A stretch of 15,122 bases of DNA from CF-113 sp035716135 (GCA_035716135.1 DASTKD010000262.1:1-15122), one strand, 5' to 3'; positions 1 through 8,128 are shown, counted from the first letter of the stretch. Made by a program: numbers and translations. The notes: generated by a model not told the origin, from the letters alone.

Positions 1-1014
1 ACGGGCCGCCTTGTCCGACGAGTCTACAAAGATCACGCCACCCTTGACGCGGGGCTGATTGGCCACGATGCCAACTGCCCGCCCATGCAGACGAGCAAAG
101 CCGGTAATAATCTCCGGGGCGAAGAGCTTTTTGATTTCGAAAAAACTGCCGCCATCCACCAGCGAGTTGATGAAGTCGTACATATTAAATGGCTTGCTCT
201 GCACCTCCGGCACGATCTCGCGCAGAGGCCGATTGCTGGCAGGCGGGACAGGCTCGGCATCGGCAGGCTTGCCAAGATAATTTTGTGGCATATAGCGGAG
301 GTAGTCGCGGGCGATCTGAATGGCGTGCTCCTCGTTCTCGGCCAGGAAATCGCCCAGGCCGGAGACGGTGCAATGCATCCGCGCGCCGCCCATCTCTTCG
401 AGCGTGACCTTCTCGCGTGTCACCATCTCGGCCATGCGCGGCGAGCCGAGATAGGCGCTGGCATTGCCCTCTACCATGATGGCAATATCGGCGAAAGAGG
501 GTGTGTAGGCCGCGCCCGCCGGGGATGGTCCGAACATGATGGAGATTTGCGGCACCACGCCCGACATCTTGATCTGGTTGTAGAATGTGCGCCCGCCCTG
601 GTTGCGCCCCGGAAAGAGGCGTACCTGGTCGGTGATACGCGCGCCCGCCGAGTCGATTAGATAGAACATGGGAATGCGCATCTGCATCGCCATTTCCTGG
701 ATGCGCAGGTTCTTTTGCACCGACTTCTCACCGGCAGTGCCAGCCTTCACCGTCGAGTCCGACGCGCTAAAAGCCACCGGACGCCCAAAGATGCGCCCGA
801 CTCCAGTAATGACGGCATCCGCCGGTAGCTCCGGGTTCTGGTTTTCCGCGAACATGGCGTCCTCAAACTCGATCTTCCCATCGTCGAGCAAGAGTTTGAG
901 GCGGTCGCGCGCAAACAGCTTTTTCTGCTGGCGGTTACGCGCGTGATATTTTTCCGCGCCCCCCTTTTTGATACGCTCAATCTCGGCGGCTAATCGCTCG
1001 TCATTGCTGCTCAT
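1..1014 (-). CDS. Acyl-CoA carboxylase, carboxyltransferase (beta) subunit, 3'-truncated by window edge
   Basis: This minus-strand frame is open from an ATG at 1014 to base 1 (338 codons, no stop), so the gene continues beyond the window; full-length homologues are about 510-540 residues. Biotin-dependent acyl-CoA carboxylases move a carboxyl group from carboxybiotin to an acyl-CoA in the cytoplasm. The crotonase-like carboxyltransferase fold shows in the RDRLKLLLD segment near residue 36, the STVKAGTAGEKS segment (87-98), DSAGAR (121-126), GRTFYNQ (141-147) and GPSPAGAAYTP (162-172), which carries the oxyanion-hole glycines. The stretch at 87-147 resembles methylcrotonyl- or geranyl-CoA carboxylase beta more than propionyl-CoA carboxylase, but the substrate cannot be fixed. 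A purine-rich GAGGGAGGG lies about 11 nt upstream of the ATG. The biotin carboxylase/carrier subunit is not in the window. The nearby IVD-type dehydrogenase and AtuA proteins support a liu/atu-like role. Confidence 0.93.
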   Translation of the reverse strand, partial: MSSNDERLAAEIERIKKGGAEKYHARNRQQKKLFARDRLKLLLDDGKIEFEDAMFAENQNPELPADAVITGVGRIFGRPVAFSASDSTVKAGTAGEKSVQKNLRIQEMAMQMRIPMFYLIDSAGARITDQVRLFPGRNQGGRTFYNQIKMSGVVPQISIMFGPSPAGAAYTPSFADIAIMVEGNASAYLGSPRMAEMVTREKVTLEEMGGARMHCTVSGLGDFLAENEEHAIQIARDYLRYMPQNYLGKPADAEPVPPASNRPLREIVPEVQSKPFNMYDFINSLVDGGSFFEIKKLFAPEIITGFARLHGRAVGIVANQPRVKGGVIFVDSSDKAAR

Positions 1015-1093
1015 GGGGCTGGTGTCCCTCCCTCTCGCTAGAACTTGTACCGCTACTTTACAATATGGAGACAGCAGAGATCAAGGAGAACCT

Positions 1094-2908
1094 TCACCTG
1101 TTTCGCGCGCGGAAAACAGCAATCCCGACCAGGCCCAACCCAACAATTAAAGCAACAGCAGCGAAGATGTAGAGCGCAATTAACAGTGGTGAAGGACCCC
1201 GATTGACAATGTTGCCTCCCGCCGGGGCGTCAGGCACAACCGTTGGCGCGCTGGTAGCGGTAGCTGGCGCGGCGGTCACTGTCGGGGCGGGTATAGATAG
1301 GAAAGGCGGATTCAAAAACGGCTGAGCGGGCAGATTGTTGTTAGCGGTGGCGATGGTGACAGCCGGGTTATGGCGGTTAATGCCGCCCAGGGGAGAGTAG
1401 GGGTTGCTGTAGTAATTCGGACCGCTTCCCACATTGATCGTTTTGCTGATGGTACGTTTGCCACCGGGCGAAGTGACGGTGAGCGTCAACGTATAGTTCC
1501 CGGCTTGCCGGTACGTATGGTTGACGCTGATGCCGGTGGTAGACACACCATCGCCGAAATTCCAGGCATAACTCAGGGGATTGCCTGTATTGGACGGGTC
1601 GAACGAGCTTTTAGCATCGAGCGCGATATTTTGCCCTACTACAGTTTGCCCGATGTCGCTGATAGCCGCAATGGGATTACCATCCGCCGTTGCCTGGCCG
1701 AGCATATCGGGCTGATTGAGCATCCAGGTCGTCAACATGGCGGGCAGCGCCAACCCCAGCGCCAGCGCAGCCGATGGTCGCTCCGCGCCACAGGTATAGG
1801 TATTCATCAGCGCGAGCGTATCCTCCGGCAGATCGTAGGGGAAAGCCCAGATGGGCGGATTTGGATCGTAGTAACTCTGATCGCCCGTCACGGTGACGAC
1901 GGGCAAACCGGCATAGATAAACGGTACCTGGTCGCTATTGCTGGACGGGTCATCCTGGATGTGGACATTGTTCTGCTGCTCTGGCGTGAAAATGGGTTGC
2001 GTGATGTTCTGGTTGTTGCTGTCATAGTAATCGAGCGACGAGTAGCCGGCGGCCTGGAATTGCGCGAAGACGGCGGGAATGGCCTGCTGCCACAGGTCGC
2101 GGAAGTGAACCACGCGCTCGCGCTGCAATGGCGTAAAGTGAATGCGACCGGGATAAGCGGCGTTATCTTGCAAAGGCGTCACATCGATGTAGTCCGGCAT
2201 GAAAGGATTAGATGCCCTGCCCAGAAAACGCGCCGGATAATTGATGCCGCTCTGCTCTTCGTTGAACATTGCCAGCACGTTAGATAAATCGCCATTGATA
2301 GTGCTATTCAGGTAATGAAACGAGCCGAACAGGCCCTGCTCCTCGGCGTCGAAGATCACAAAACGCACGGTGCGCGCCGGATACACATGGTGGCTGCGCC
2401 AGTAATCGCCCATCGCCTTGCCCACACCCAGTTCATAGGTACACCCGCTGGTATCGTCAAGCGCCGACTCGGTCGAGTTGGCTTTCCCATCATAGTGACA
2501 ACCAACGATGATCTCCTGCTCTGGATGCGCAAGCCCCGGCACAGTCACTTCCATATTGAAAGCTGGCAAAGTGGCCGGGCGTTCGCGCCACCCTTGTACC
2601 GGGAACGTATCGCGGCGCGCCTGCGCCCCAAAACCCGCCAGGTTGTTCATCATCTCCTGCGTCCAGTACGCCGCGAACTGATCATGCCCCTGGTTGGCAG
2701 TATAACCCGCCTCCCTGCGCTGGAAATGCGAAGTGACATACGCGAACTGGTTATAGATGTAAAGCGGGTCAGGCACGGGAAAATCGAGATTGACAGGGGA
2801 ATTGCGAGTAGCGTTTGAAACGCGCGTTTGGGCAAGCGTATTAAGAGGAAGAAAGCAGCTTCCCCCAACTATCAGTATGGCACTGACATAAAGCAGGCGG
2901 CGTAACAT
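1094..2908 (-). CDS. Secreted M28-family zinc metallopeptidase with PKD domain and C-terminal membrane anchor
   Basis: This 604-residue protein is exported. It has a basic N-terminus, a hydrophobic core (about 5-22) and a likely signal peptidase site after TLA (24-26). The M28 catalytic domain follows, with visible metal and catalytic residues: H138 in GCHYDG, D151/D152 in ALDDTSG and E189/E190 in DAEEQGL. These match the co-catalytic two-zinc site of the aminopeptidase/glutamate carboxypeptidase family. A PKD beta-sandwich spans about 414-493 with its hallmark WNFGDG at 449-454. A Pro/Thr/Ala-rich linker then leads to a single TM helix (about 574-599) and a short basic tail, which anchors the enzyme on the outer face. 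AAAAAGG lies about 8 nt before the ATG. The gene stops 79 nt before the carboxyltransferase gene on the same strand and is divergent from the kinase gene. Peptide and protein substrates are unknown. Confidence 0.9.
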   Translation of the reverse strand: MLRRLLYVSAILIVGGSCFLPLNTLAQTRVSNATRNSPVNLDFPVPDPLYIYNQFAYVTSHFQRREAGYTANQGHDQFAAYWTQEMMNNLAGFGAQARRDTFPVQGWRERPATLPAFNMEVTVPGLAHPEQEIIVGCHYDGKANSTESALDDTSGCTYELGVGKAMGDYWRSHHVYPARTVRFVIFDAEEQGLFGSFHYLNSTINGDLSNVLAMFNEEQSGINYPARFLGRASNPFMPDYIDVTPLQDNAAYPGRIHFTPLQRERVVHFRDLWQQAIPAVFAQFQAAGYSSLDYYDSNNQNITQPIFTPEQQNNVHIQDDPSSNSDQVPFIYAGLPVVTVTGDQSYYDPNPPIWAFPYDLPEDTLALMNTYTCGAERPSAALALGLALPAMLTTWMLNQPDMLGQATADGNPIAAISDIGQTVVGQNIALDAKSSFDPSNTGNPLSYAWNFGDGVSTTGISVNHTYRQAGNYTLTLTVTSPGGKRTISKTINVGSGPNYYSNPYSPLGGINRHNPAVTIATANNNLPAQPFLNPPFLSIPAPTVTAAPATATSAPTVVPDAPAGGNIVNRGPSPLLIALYIFAAVALIVGLGLVGIAVFRARNR

Positions 2909-2949
2909 ACCTGTACCTTTTTATCCTTGACGCCAACATTCATGCCTGC

Positions 2950-2958
2950 ATTTTAACA
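2950..2958 (-). promoter_or_regulatory. Putative extended -10 promoter of the M28 peptidase gene
   Basis: Read on the minus strand, the sequence is TG-T-TAAAAT: a -10 hexamer with five of six consensus bases plus the extended TG. It ends about 41 nt before the ATG. No good -35 is visible at 16-18 nt, as expected for an extended -10 promoter. Confidence 0.4.
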
Positions 2959-3051
2959 TAGTGATTTATGAAATAGCTCACAAATTGGATGGCAAAATTC
3001 ATCAGGGCTATTATGGGACGAATGTGATTTAATTTGAAACAACTTGACATA

Positions 3052-3080
3052 TTGCTATAGTAGTTTTCTCATGTTATACT
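3052..3080 (+). promoter_or_regulatory. Putative promoter of the Ser/Thr kinase gene
   Basis: TTGCTA (3052-3057) is separated by 17 nt from TATACT (3075-3080), which is preceded by TG plus one base (3072-3074), an extended -10. Transcription would start near 3087, about 47 nt before the ATG at 3134. A perfect TTGACA at 3044-3049 lies 25 nt from this -10, too far to pair with it. Confidence 0.55.
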
Positions 3081-3133
3081 TTCACGAAAATGGATTCATC
3101 TATGATGCTATATTGAATGCTGAGGGAATTTCG

Positions 3134-5107
3134 ATGGCAGAAGGGGATAGAAATATTGGCAGGCTGATTGGCAATTATCGCGTGCTTGCTGAGATTGGGG
3201 CCGGTGGATTTGGTAAAGTCTATCGAGGAGAGCATATCTACCTCACGGAACGTTCTGTTGCCATCAAATTCCTGCATACACACCTTAGCTCTAATGAGGA
3301 ACGCGAGCAATTTCTGCAAGAAGCTCATTTCCTCGAAAAATTGAAGCATCCCCACATGCTTCAGGTATTTGATGTTGGTATCGATGATGGCTTCCCATAT
3401 CTGGTTACTGAATACGCCCCCAATGGCTCCCTGCGAAACCGCATCAAACAGTACGCGCCCAAATTTTTACTGATTGAAGAAGTTATCAGAATTCTCTTGC
3501 AGGTCGGGCAACCGCTTTATTATGCGCATCAACAACAGATCATTCATCGTGACCTGAAACCAGAAAATATTCTTTTCAATGCAAAGGGCGAAGCCTTACT
3601 AAGTGATTTTGGTATTGCTACTACCCTGTCTACGGCCAGCGTCAAAGCTGTGGGTTTGATTGGGACGCCGCTTTACATGGCCCCGGAGCAATTTCAAGGC
3701 ATCATCAGTAAAGAGAGCGACCAGTACGCGCTGGGCTGTATCACGTATGAACTTGTTACCGGGCAAGCTCCTTTTAATGCCCCCGATTTCTTTGCGCTGG
3801 GTTTTCGCCACCTGTCGGCAACGCCGGTTCCTCCCAGGCAAATCAATCCAGATTTGCCCGAACATGTCGAACAGGCTATCCTCAAAGCATTAGCGAAACA
3901 GCGCAATGAACGTCATACAGATATTCGCGCCTTTATCAACGCCCTGAGTACCCCTGCTCACTATCAGGTACAGGCGTCCACCGGATCAGGAACAACCTTA
4001 TCCACGCTTCCACAAAACCCTGCTTTATTTGTTGAAGAGGTTTCTACCCATACCCGGACAACGGGTTCTCCAGGCACGGCTCAACAGAGATTGTCCCACG
4101 AGGATAGTAGAGATTACACGCTGACAGCTTCTTACAACAATGCGCAAAGCCCCCGTTACCAGGGACCTGTGACACCGCTTCCTACTGTAATGCTGACGCC
4201 ATCAGTCGAGCAGAAGCCTATCACGCCATTTCCTGCCATAGATAACACGGGGCCATTTGCGGGAGATGAATATCCAACCATCATTTCCGCGCCAGGGGGA
4301 CACGAGGATATACAGGAAGCGGCGAATACACGTCTCATTTCTGGCGAACATATTGCGACGGCAGGTGACTTCATAATACCACCACCCACCAGGAATAAGC
4401 AGCGCGGGATTTTTAAATCGAAGCGCACGCTGTTCATCTTTGCCGCCGCATGTATACTGCTTATTGCCAGCGCAATCGGCGTATTGGTTTTCGCGCTTCC
4501 CTCCCTCTCTTCACAAGCTGGCATAACACGAGCAAAACATCCAGCGTCAACAACGGGTACCCCTTCCAGGCAAACGACGGTAATTCCAACGCAAAAACCA
4601 ACTACAACTACGGCCCATGGAGTGGCACCAGGCCTGACAAGAGTGCCAACACCGACTTCTACAGTGGGAAACAATCCAACACAGGTTCCAACATCTACTC
4701 CTGTAACTCATCCCACGATAACTCCAAAACCGGACCCGACGCCAGTAACAGAAACGCTGAGTGTTCCATTTACTTCCAGTGGCGTATCAACGGCTCATTC
4801 TTATAATGGAACCGTTGCCATTTCGGTCAGTGGTACAGGACAGGCATCGCAAACGCAGTACTCCGATGCGTTTTATGTCTATACCAATAAAGCGGGTACG
4901 CCAAACACGCCCTACCATCCTATCTGCTGGGTGCTTAACATCAACGGTCAAGCCACGGACAACTTTGTCTCGCTGCCTCCCTACAATCTGAGTCACTCAT
5001 ACACATTCCAGATCAATGTGCCAGCAGGCCAACTCACCTTTAATGTTTGCGACGGCGACCACGCGGATAATACGGGCAGCTACTCGATAACAGTAACACA
5101 GGACTGA
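3134..5107 (+). CDS. Transmembrane eukaryote-like Ser/Thr protein kinase with extracellular C-terminal domain
   Basis: This is a 657-residue receptor-type kinase. Every catalytic element is present: the glycine loop GAGGFGKVY (22-30), VAIK with K45, a candidate alpha-C glutamate at E63, HRDLKPEN (138-145), DFG (158-160), the activation segment ending in APE (183-185) and SDQYALGCITYELVTG after it. The kinase domain ends near 275. A low-complexity cytoplasmic linker, one TM helix (about 433-454) and a Thr/Pro-rich stalk follow. The last ~110 residues form a beta-rich extracellular domain with two Cys; no PASTA repeats are seen. I start at ATG 3134 because TGAGGGAA gives a Shine-Dalgarno 8 nt upstream and because the longer frame from TTG 3044 runs through the promoter. 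The DNA is relatively A+T-rich: 28 of 60 bases are G/C at 3241-3300, against 42 of 60 at 12781-12840 in ftsH. Ligand and targets are unknown. Confidence 0.93.
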   Translation: MAEGDRNIGRLIGNYRVLAEIGAGGFGKVYRGEHIYLTERSVAIKFLHTHLSSNEEREQFLQEAHFLEKLKHPHMLQVFDVGIDDGFPYLVTEYAPNGSLRNRIKQYAPKFLLIEEVIRILLQVGQPLYYAHQQQIIHRDLKPENILFNAKGEALLSDFGIATTLSTASVKAVGLIGTPLYMAPEQFQGIISKESDQYALGCITYELVTGQAPFNAPDFFALGFRHLSATPVPPRQINPDLPEHVEQAILKALAKQRNERHTDIRAFINALSTPAHYQVQASTGSGTTLSTLPQNPALFVEEVSTHTRTTGSPGTAQQRLSHEDSRDYTLTASYNNAQSPRYQGPVTPLPTVMLTPSVEQKPITPFPAIDNTGPFAGDEYPTIISAPGGHEDIQEAANTRLISGEHIATAGDFIIPPPTRNKQRGIFKSKRTLFIFAAACILLIASAIGVLVFALPSLSSQAGITRAKHPASTTGTPSRQTTVIPTQKPTTTTAHGVAPGLTRVPTPTSTVGNNPTQVPTSTPVTHPTITPKPDPTPVTETLSVPFTSSGVSTAHSYNGTVAISVSGTGQASQTQYSDAFYVYTNKAGTPNTPYHPICWVLNINGQATDNFVSLPPYNLSHSYTFQINVPAGQLTFNVCDGDHADNTGSYSITVTQD

Positions 5108-5135
5108 GATAGAGCCAATCTTATATCTCTATCTC
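5106..5135. terminator. Inverted repeat across the convergent stop codons, possible weak terminator
   Basis: GAGATAGAG (5106-5114) and CTCTATCTC (5127-5135) are perfect 9-bp arms around a 12-nt loop. The left arm overlaps the kinase TGA and the loop contains the TAA of the convergent minus-strand gene. The stem is A+T-rich and lacks a clear U tract, so terminator function is only possible. Confidence 0.35.
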
Positions 5136-5432
5136 CATCCGCAATAAGGCCGATGAGAGCGATTTGCCCAGGCCGTCGCTGCGTAGCGAGCGTGATGCGC
5201 CGCCGTTTAACGCGCCATGCAGTACGAATTTGAGGGCCAGCACGTTGGGAACTTCGTAGCGCTCGACATGGCCGGTGATGATGCCTTTGAAGTGTTCTTT
5301 GACACGTTCGGCGGTCACTTCGCGCGCGAACAGGTCGTAGGTGGCCTGGTCGTAGGCGAACAGGCTGATGTCGGCCTTGTCGCCTTTATCGCCTGAACGG
5401 GTGTGCGCCAGTTCGACTAAGCGTTTTTTCAT
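5121..5432 (-). CDS. AtuA C-terminal-domain-like small protein (103 aa)
   Basis: This 103-residue protein resembles the small ferredoxin-like alpha/beta domain found at the C-terminus of fused AtuA proteins or encoded just downstream of shorter ones. The conserved start LAHTRSGDKGDKADI (8-22) is its most recognisable feature, and FVLHGALNGGASRSLRSDG lies near the end. No biochemical activity is established for the family; AtuA is required for growth on citronellol and geraniol in Pseudomonas. The ATG at 5432 lies one base after the stop of the upstream atuA-like gene (TGA-C-ATG), and GGAGGA inside the end of that gene gives the ribosome site, so translation is probably coupled. The product most likely works with the large AtuA partner. 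Family assignment is fairly secure; function is not. Confidence 0.85.
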   Translation of the reverse strand: MKKRLVELAHTRSGDKGDKADISLFAYDQATYDLFAREVTAERVKEHFKGIITGHVERYEVPNVLALKFVLHGALNGGASRSLRSDGLGKSLSSALLRMEIEI

Positions 5433-5433
5433 G

Positions 5434-6798
5434 TCAAGACTCCTCCACGCTTACGCGCACGTATTCTTCGATGATGTCACGCCGCGCCAGCGTAGGCCAG
5501 ATGCCGAGCAGGCCGCGTGGCTCGATCATGCCACCCGCGCCGCCGATAAAGGGCGGGCCGCTCAGGGCAAGCGGTGGGAAGAGACGGCCAAGTTTGGCCG
5601 CTTCGCGCTTATCGGCGCAGCGTACCGCGATACGCAGATAGACTTCGTTCAGTTCGTCAGCGTGCGTAGGATCGGCCAGGGAGCCATGAATGGAGTTGTA
5701 ACCGAGGTATTCGATGACGGTCTCTTCAGCTTTCAGGCCCACTTCAATCATTTGCTGCTGGATGATTCCGGCGGCTGCCTGTGCCTTTGCCAGCGCGTCG
5801 GGCCAGGCATAGCCCATCGTGGCCTGTCCCATTACGCCATCTTCGTAGCCCGCTACAATCTTGAGCGTTGCGGGTGCAGGGCGTCCTGTTGCGCCTGTGA
5901 TGCGCACACTATCCGGCCCGACCTCCTCTATGTGCAATGTGGTCATATCGACATCTACGTCGGGGGTCATATAGTGCGCGGGATCATGCACTTCATATAA
6001 TAACTGCTCGCGCAGTGTATCGAAGGTGACGCGCCCGCCAGTACCGGGAGCCTTGCTGATGACAGCCTCGCCGTTTTCCCATACCTCGGCGATGGGATAA
6101 CCGATATGCGCCAAATCGGGCATGGCGCGCCAGTCGCCGCCAAAGTTGCCACCGCTCGCCTGCCCACTGCACTCCAGCAGGTGGCCGACGATGATCCCTT
6201 GAGCCAGCTTATCCCAGTCGTCCCAATGCCAGCCCAGTTCATGCACGATAGGCGCGAGAAAGAGCGCGGCATCGGCCACGCGACCCGTCAGCACAATATC
6301 GGCTCCGGCATCCAGCGCTTCAACGAGGGGACGCGCCCCCAGGTAAGCGCTGGCAAAAACCATACGCTCGCGCACGGCTGCAATATCCTCGCCCGTATCC
6401 ATATGTGCCAGCGAGACGCCCGCCGCCTGCAATTCTTCAAAGCGTTCCAGCACCGAATCGCCCAGCACCACGCCCACTTTGAGCTTAATGCCGGACTTTT
6501 TCAGCGCGTTCAATAACACTTCGCGTGCCGCCAGTGGGTTCAAACCACCCGCGTTGAGGATAAACTTCACGCCGCGTGGGATGGCTATAGGAAGTAGATC
6601 GAGCAGCATGGGGGCGAAGTCACGGGTGTAACCTAGAGTGGGGTCGCGCTGGCGATCCTTCTGGAGAATCGCCAGCGTCAGTTCTGCCAGGTGATCTGAT
6701 GCCACGCAGTGTACATTGCCGCGCTCGATGCTTGCCCTTACCGGTCGCCAGGAGTCGCCGTAGAAGCCCAATCCCCCTGCAATACGCACAGATTTCAT
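5434..6798 (-). CDS. AtuA-like protein (DUF1446), acyclic terpene / acyl-CoA utilization
   Basis: This 454-residue cytoplasmic protein is recognised as AtuA/DUF1446 from its N-terminal glycine-rich GGLGFYGDSWRP (8-19), the DHLAELTLA segment (35-43) and NAGGLNPLAAREVL (82-95). AtuA is genetically required for acyclic terpene (citronellol/geraniol) catabolism in Pseudomonas, and relatives often sit with acyl-CoA dehydrogenases and biotin-dependent carboxylases; its reaction is not known. Some homologues are about 580-600 residues and carry a C-terminal domain that is encoded here by the next gene, so this copy is the split form. It begins 7 nt after the stop of the acyl-CoA dehydrogenase gene, with GAGG about 12 nt before the ATG, and is clearly in the same operon. 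Branched-chain acyl-CoA degradation other than terpenes is equally possible. Confidence 0.9.
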   Translation of the reverse strand: MKSVRIAGGLGFYGDSWRPVRASIERGNVHCVASDHLAELTLAILQKDRQRDPTLGYTRDFAPMLLDLLPIAIPRGVKFILNAGGLNPLAAREVLLNALKKSGIKLKVGVVLGDSVLERFEELQAAGVSLAHMDTGEDIAAVRERMVFASAYLGARPLVEALDAGADIVLTGRVADAALFLAPIVHELGWHWDDWDKLAQGIIVGHLLECSGQASGGNFGGDWRAMPDLAHIGYPIAEVWENGEAVISKAPGTGGRVTFDTLREQLLYEVHDPAHYMTPDVDVDMTTLHIEEVGPDSVRITGATGRPAPATLKIVAGYEDGVMGQATMGYAWPDALAKAQAAAGIIQQQMIEVGLKAEETVIEYLGYNSIHGSLADPTHADELNEVYLRIAVRCADKREAAKLGRLFPPLALSGPPFIGGAGGMIEPRGLLGIWPTLARRDIIEEYVRVSVEES

Positions 6799-6805
6799 GG
6801 GTGGT

Positions 6806-7951
6806 CTACCTCATTCCCAGCAGTTCTCGAGCGATCAGCAACTGGCGTATCTCGTTAGTGCCTGCGCCTATCTCGCCCAGCTTAGCGTTGCGCCACATCT
6901 TCTCAACCTCAAAATCGGTCAGATAGCCCCAACCGCCGTGAATTTGCAGGGCTTCGTCGGCGGCTCGCATGGCGGCGCGCGCCGTGAAGAGCAGTGCCGA
7001 GGCAGCTTCTTTGCTGACACGTTTGCCCTGCTGCGCCAGCCACATGCAGCGATGCGCCATCAATTTGGCCGCTTCCAGGTTGGTGTACATATCGGCAAGC
7101 TTGGCCTGAATGAGCTGGAAATTGGCGATGGGCTGCCCGAACTGGTAGCGTTCTTTCGCGTACTTCAGGGAGACTTCCAGCGCGGCCTCGATACCACCAA
7201 CCATGCTGACGGCAAAGAAGGCGCGTTCGAGGTCCAGCCCGCTCATGACGACCTTGAATCCCTCGTTCACCCTGCCAAGCACATTTTCATACGGCACAAA
7301 GGCATCCTCGAAGACCAGTTCGCCGGTAGGGGAGCCATGCATCCCCAATTTCTCCAGCTTGCGCGCCACATGATAGCCAGGCGTGCTGGTCTCAAAGATG
7401 AAGGCGGTGATGCCGCGACTGCCCGCTTCCGGGTGCGTCTTGGTGTAGACGATCAACACATCCGCGATTGGCCCGTTGGTGATGAAGACTTTGGTGCCAT
7501 TGAGTACGTAGCCGCCAGCGACTTCGCGCGCGCTGGTCTGGATGCCCATAGCGTCGGAACCGGCGTTCGGCTCCGTCAAGCCCAGACCGCCGATCAATTC
7601 CGCGCTGGTGAGGCCGGGCAGGTATTTGCGTTTTTGCTGTTCGGTGCCATTGCGCAAAATATTATGCGCGCACAAATTCAGATGCGCCCCGAATGACATA
7701 GATATGCCACTGTTAGCTCTGCCGATAGCGCGCGCCACCAGGGCGGCCATCAAGAAATCGCCGCCACTGCCGCCATACTCCTCCGGTACCGCGATACCCG
7801 TGTAACCCTGCTCGGCCAGGCGTTTCCAGATCCAGGGCGGAAACTCGTCGGTGCGTTCAATTTCAGCATTGTGGGGTCTAATCTCGTCCTGCGCAAAGGC
7901 GTAAGCGCTTTCATACGCAAGCTGGTGTTCTTCAGGGAGTTCAAAGTCCAT
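6806..7951 (-). CDS. Acyl-CoA dehydrogenase, isovaleryl-CoA dehydrogenase type
   Basis: This FAD-dependent dehydrogenase oxidises an acyl-CoA to the 2-enoyl-CoA and passes electrons to ETF. All three domains are present at normal length. Counting from the upstream GTG, the signature LTEPNAGSD is at 126-134, the ITNGPIADV strand at 158-166 and the C-terminal IGAGTNEIRQLLIAREL near the end. The position used as catalytic Glu in medium- and short-chain enzymes (YEGT) is Gly here, and the base should instead be E243 in GLDLERAF, as in isovaleryl-CoA dehydrogenase. That favours a branched substrate, for example isovaleryl-CoA or a citronellyl-CoA-like thioester. A GTG (7954) lies directly before the ATG (7951); AAAGGA is about 8 nt from the GTG and 11 nt from the ATG, so either may be used. 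It heads the operon with the two AtuA genes. Confidence 0.93.
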   Translation of the reverse strand: MDFELPEEHQLAYESAYAFAQDEIRPHNAEIERTDEFPPWIWKRLAEQGYTGIAVPEEYGGSGGDFLMAALVARAIGRANSGISMSFGAHLNLCAHNILRNGTEQQKRKYLPGLTSAELIGGLGLTEPNAGSDAMGIQTSAREVAGGYVLNGTKVFITNGPIADVLIVYTKTHPEAGSRGITAFIFETSTPGYHVARKLEKLGMHGSPTGELVFEDAFVPYENVLGRVNEGFKVVMSGLDLERAFFAVSMVGGIEAALEVSLKYAKERYQFGQPIANFQLIQAKLADMYTNLEAAKLMAHRCMWLAQQGKRVSKEAASALLFTARAAMRAADEALQIHGGWGYLTDFEVEKMWRNAKLGEIGAGTNEIRQLLIARELLGMR

Positions 7952-7997
7952 CACAGGAGCCGTCCTTTCTGGCTAAGCGTGACAGTTGATCTCCCTT

Positions 7998-8026
7998 AGT
8001 GTACGTTCTCAATGCATGGATTACAA
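7998..8026 (-). promoter_or_regulatory. Putative promoter of the dehydrogenase-AtuA operon
   Basis: On the minus strand, TTGTAA (8026-8021) and TACACT (8003-7998) are separated by exactly 17 nt. Each matches four of six consensus bases. The predicted start is near 7991, about 40 nt before the gene. Confidence 0.45.
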
Positions 8027-8128
8027 GAGCGCGAAATGGGTAATCTTGCGCATACGCAATCACGCCTCCGAAAATATACTGGCAATAGAAGGAGACACGA
8101 GCGAAAGTAACTCTATTGCGTATTTACC

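Noticed and set aside
85..660. Plus-strand open frame of 191 codons at the left edge
   Set aside because: The complementary strand encodes a continuous 338-residue carboxyltransferase that explains the whole region.
1370..2287. Plus-strand open frame of 305 codons
   Set aside because: It is antisense to the M28/PKD peptidase gene and has no recognisable motif or ribosome site.
3044..3080. TTGACA at 3044 paired with TATACT as a sigma-70 promoter
   Set aside because: The spacing is 25 nt. TTGCTA at 3052 gives 17 nt to the same extended -10.
4156..4674. Minus-strand open frame of 172 codons
   Set aside because: It is the antisense shadow of the kinase linker, TM helix and Thr/Pro stalk.
6797..7696. 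Plus-strand open frame of 299 codons
   Set aside because: It is antisense to the acyl-CoA dehydrogenase gene, which is full length with conserved motifs.
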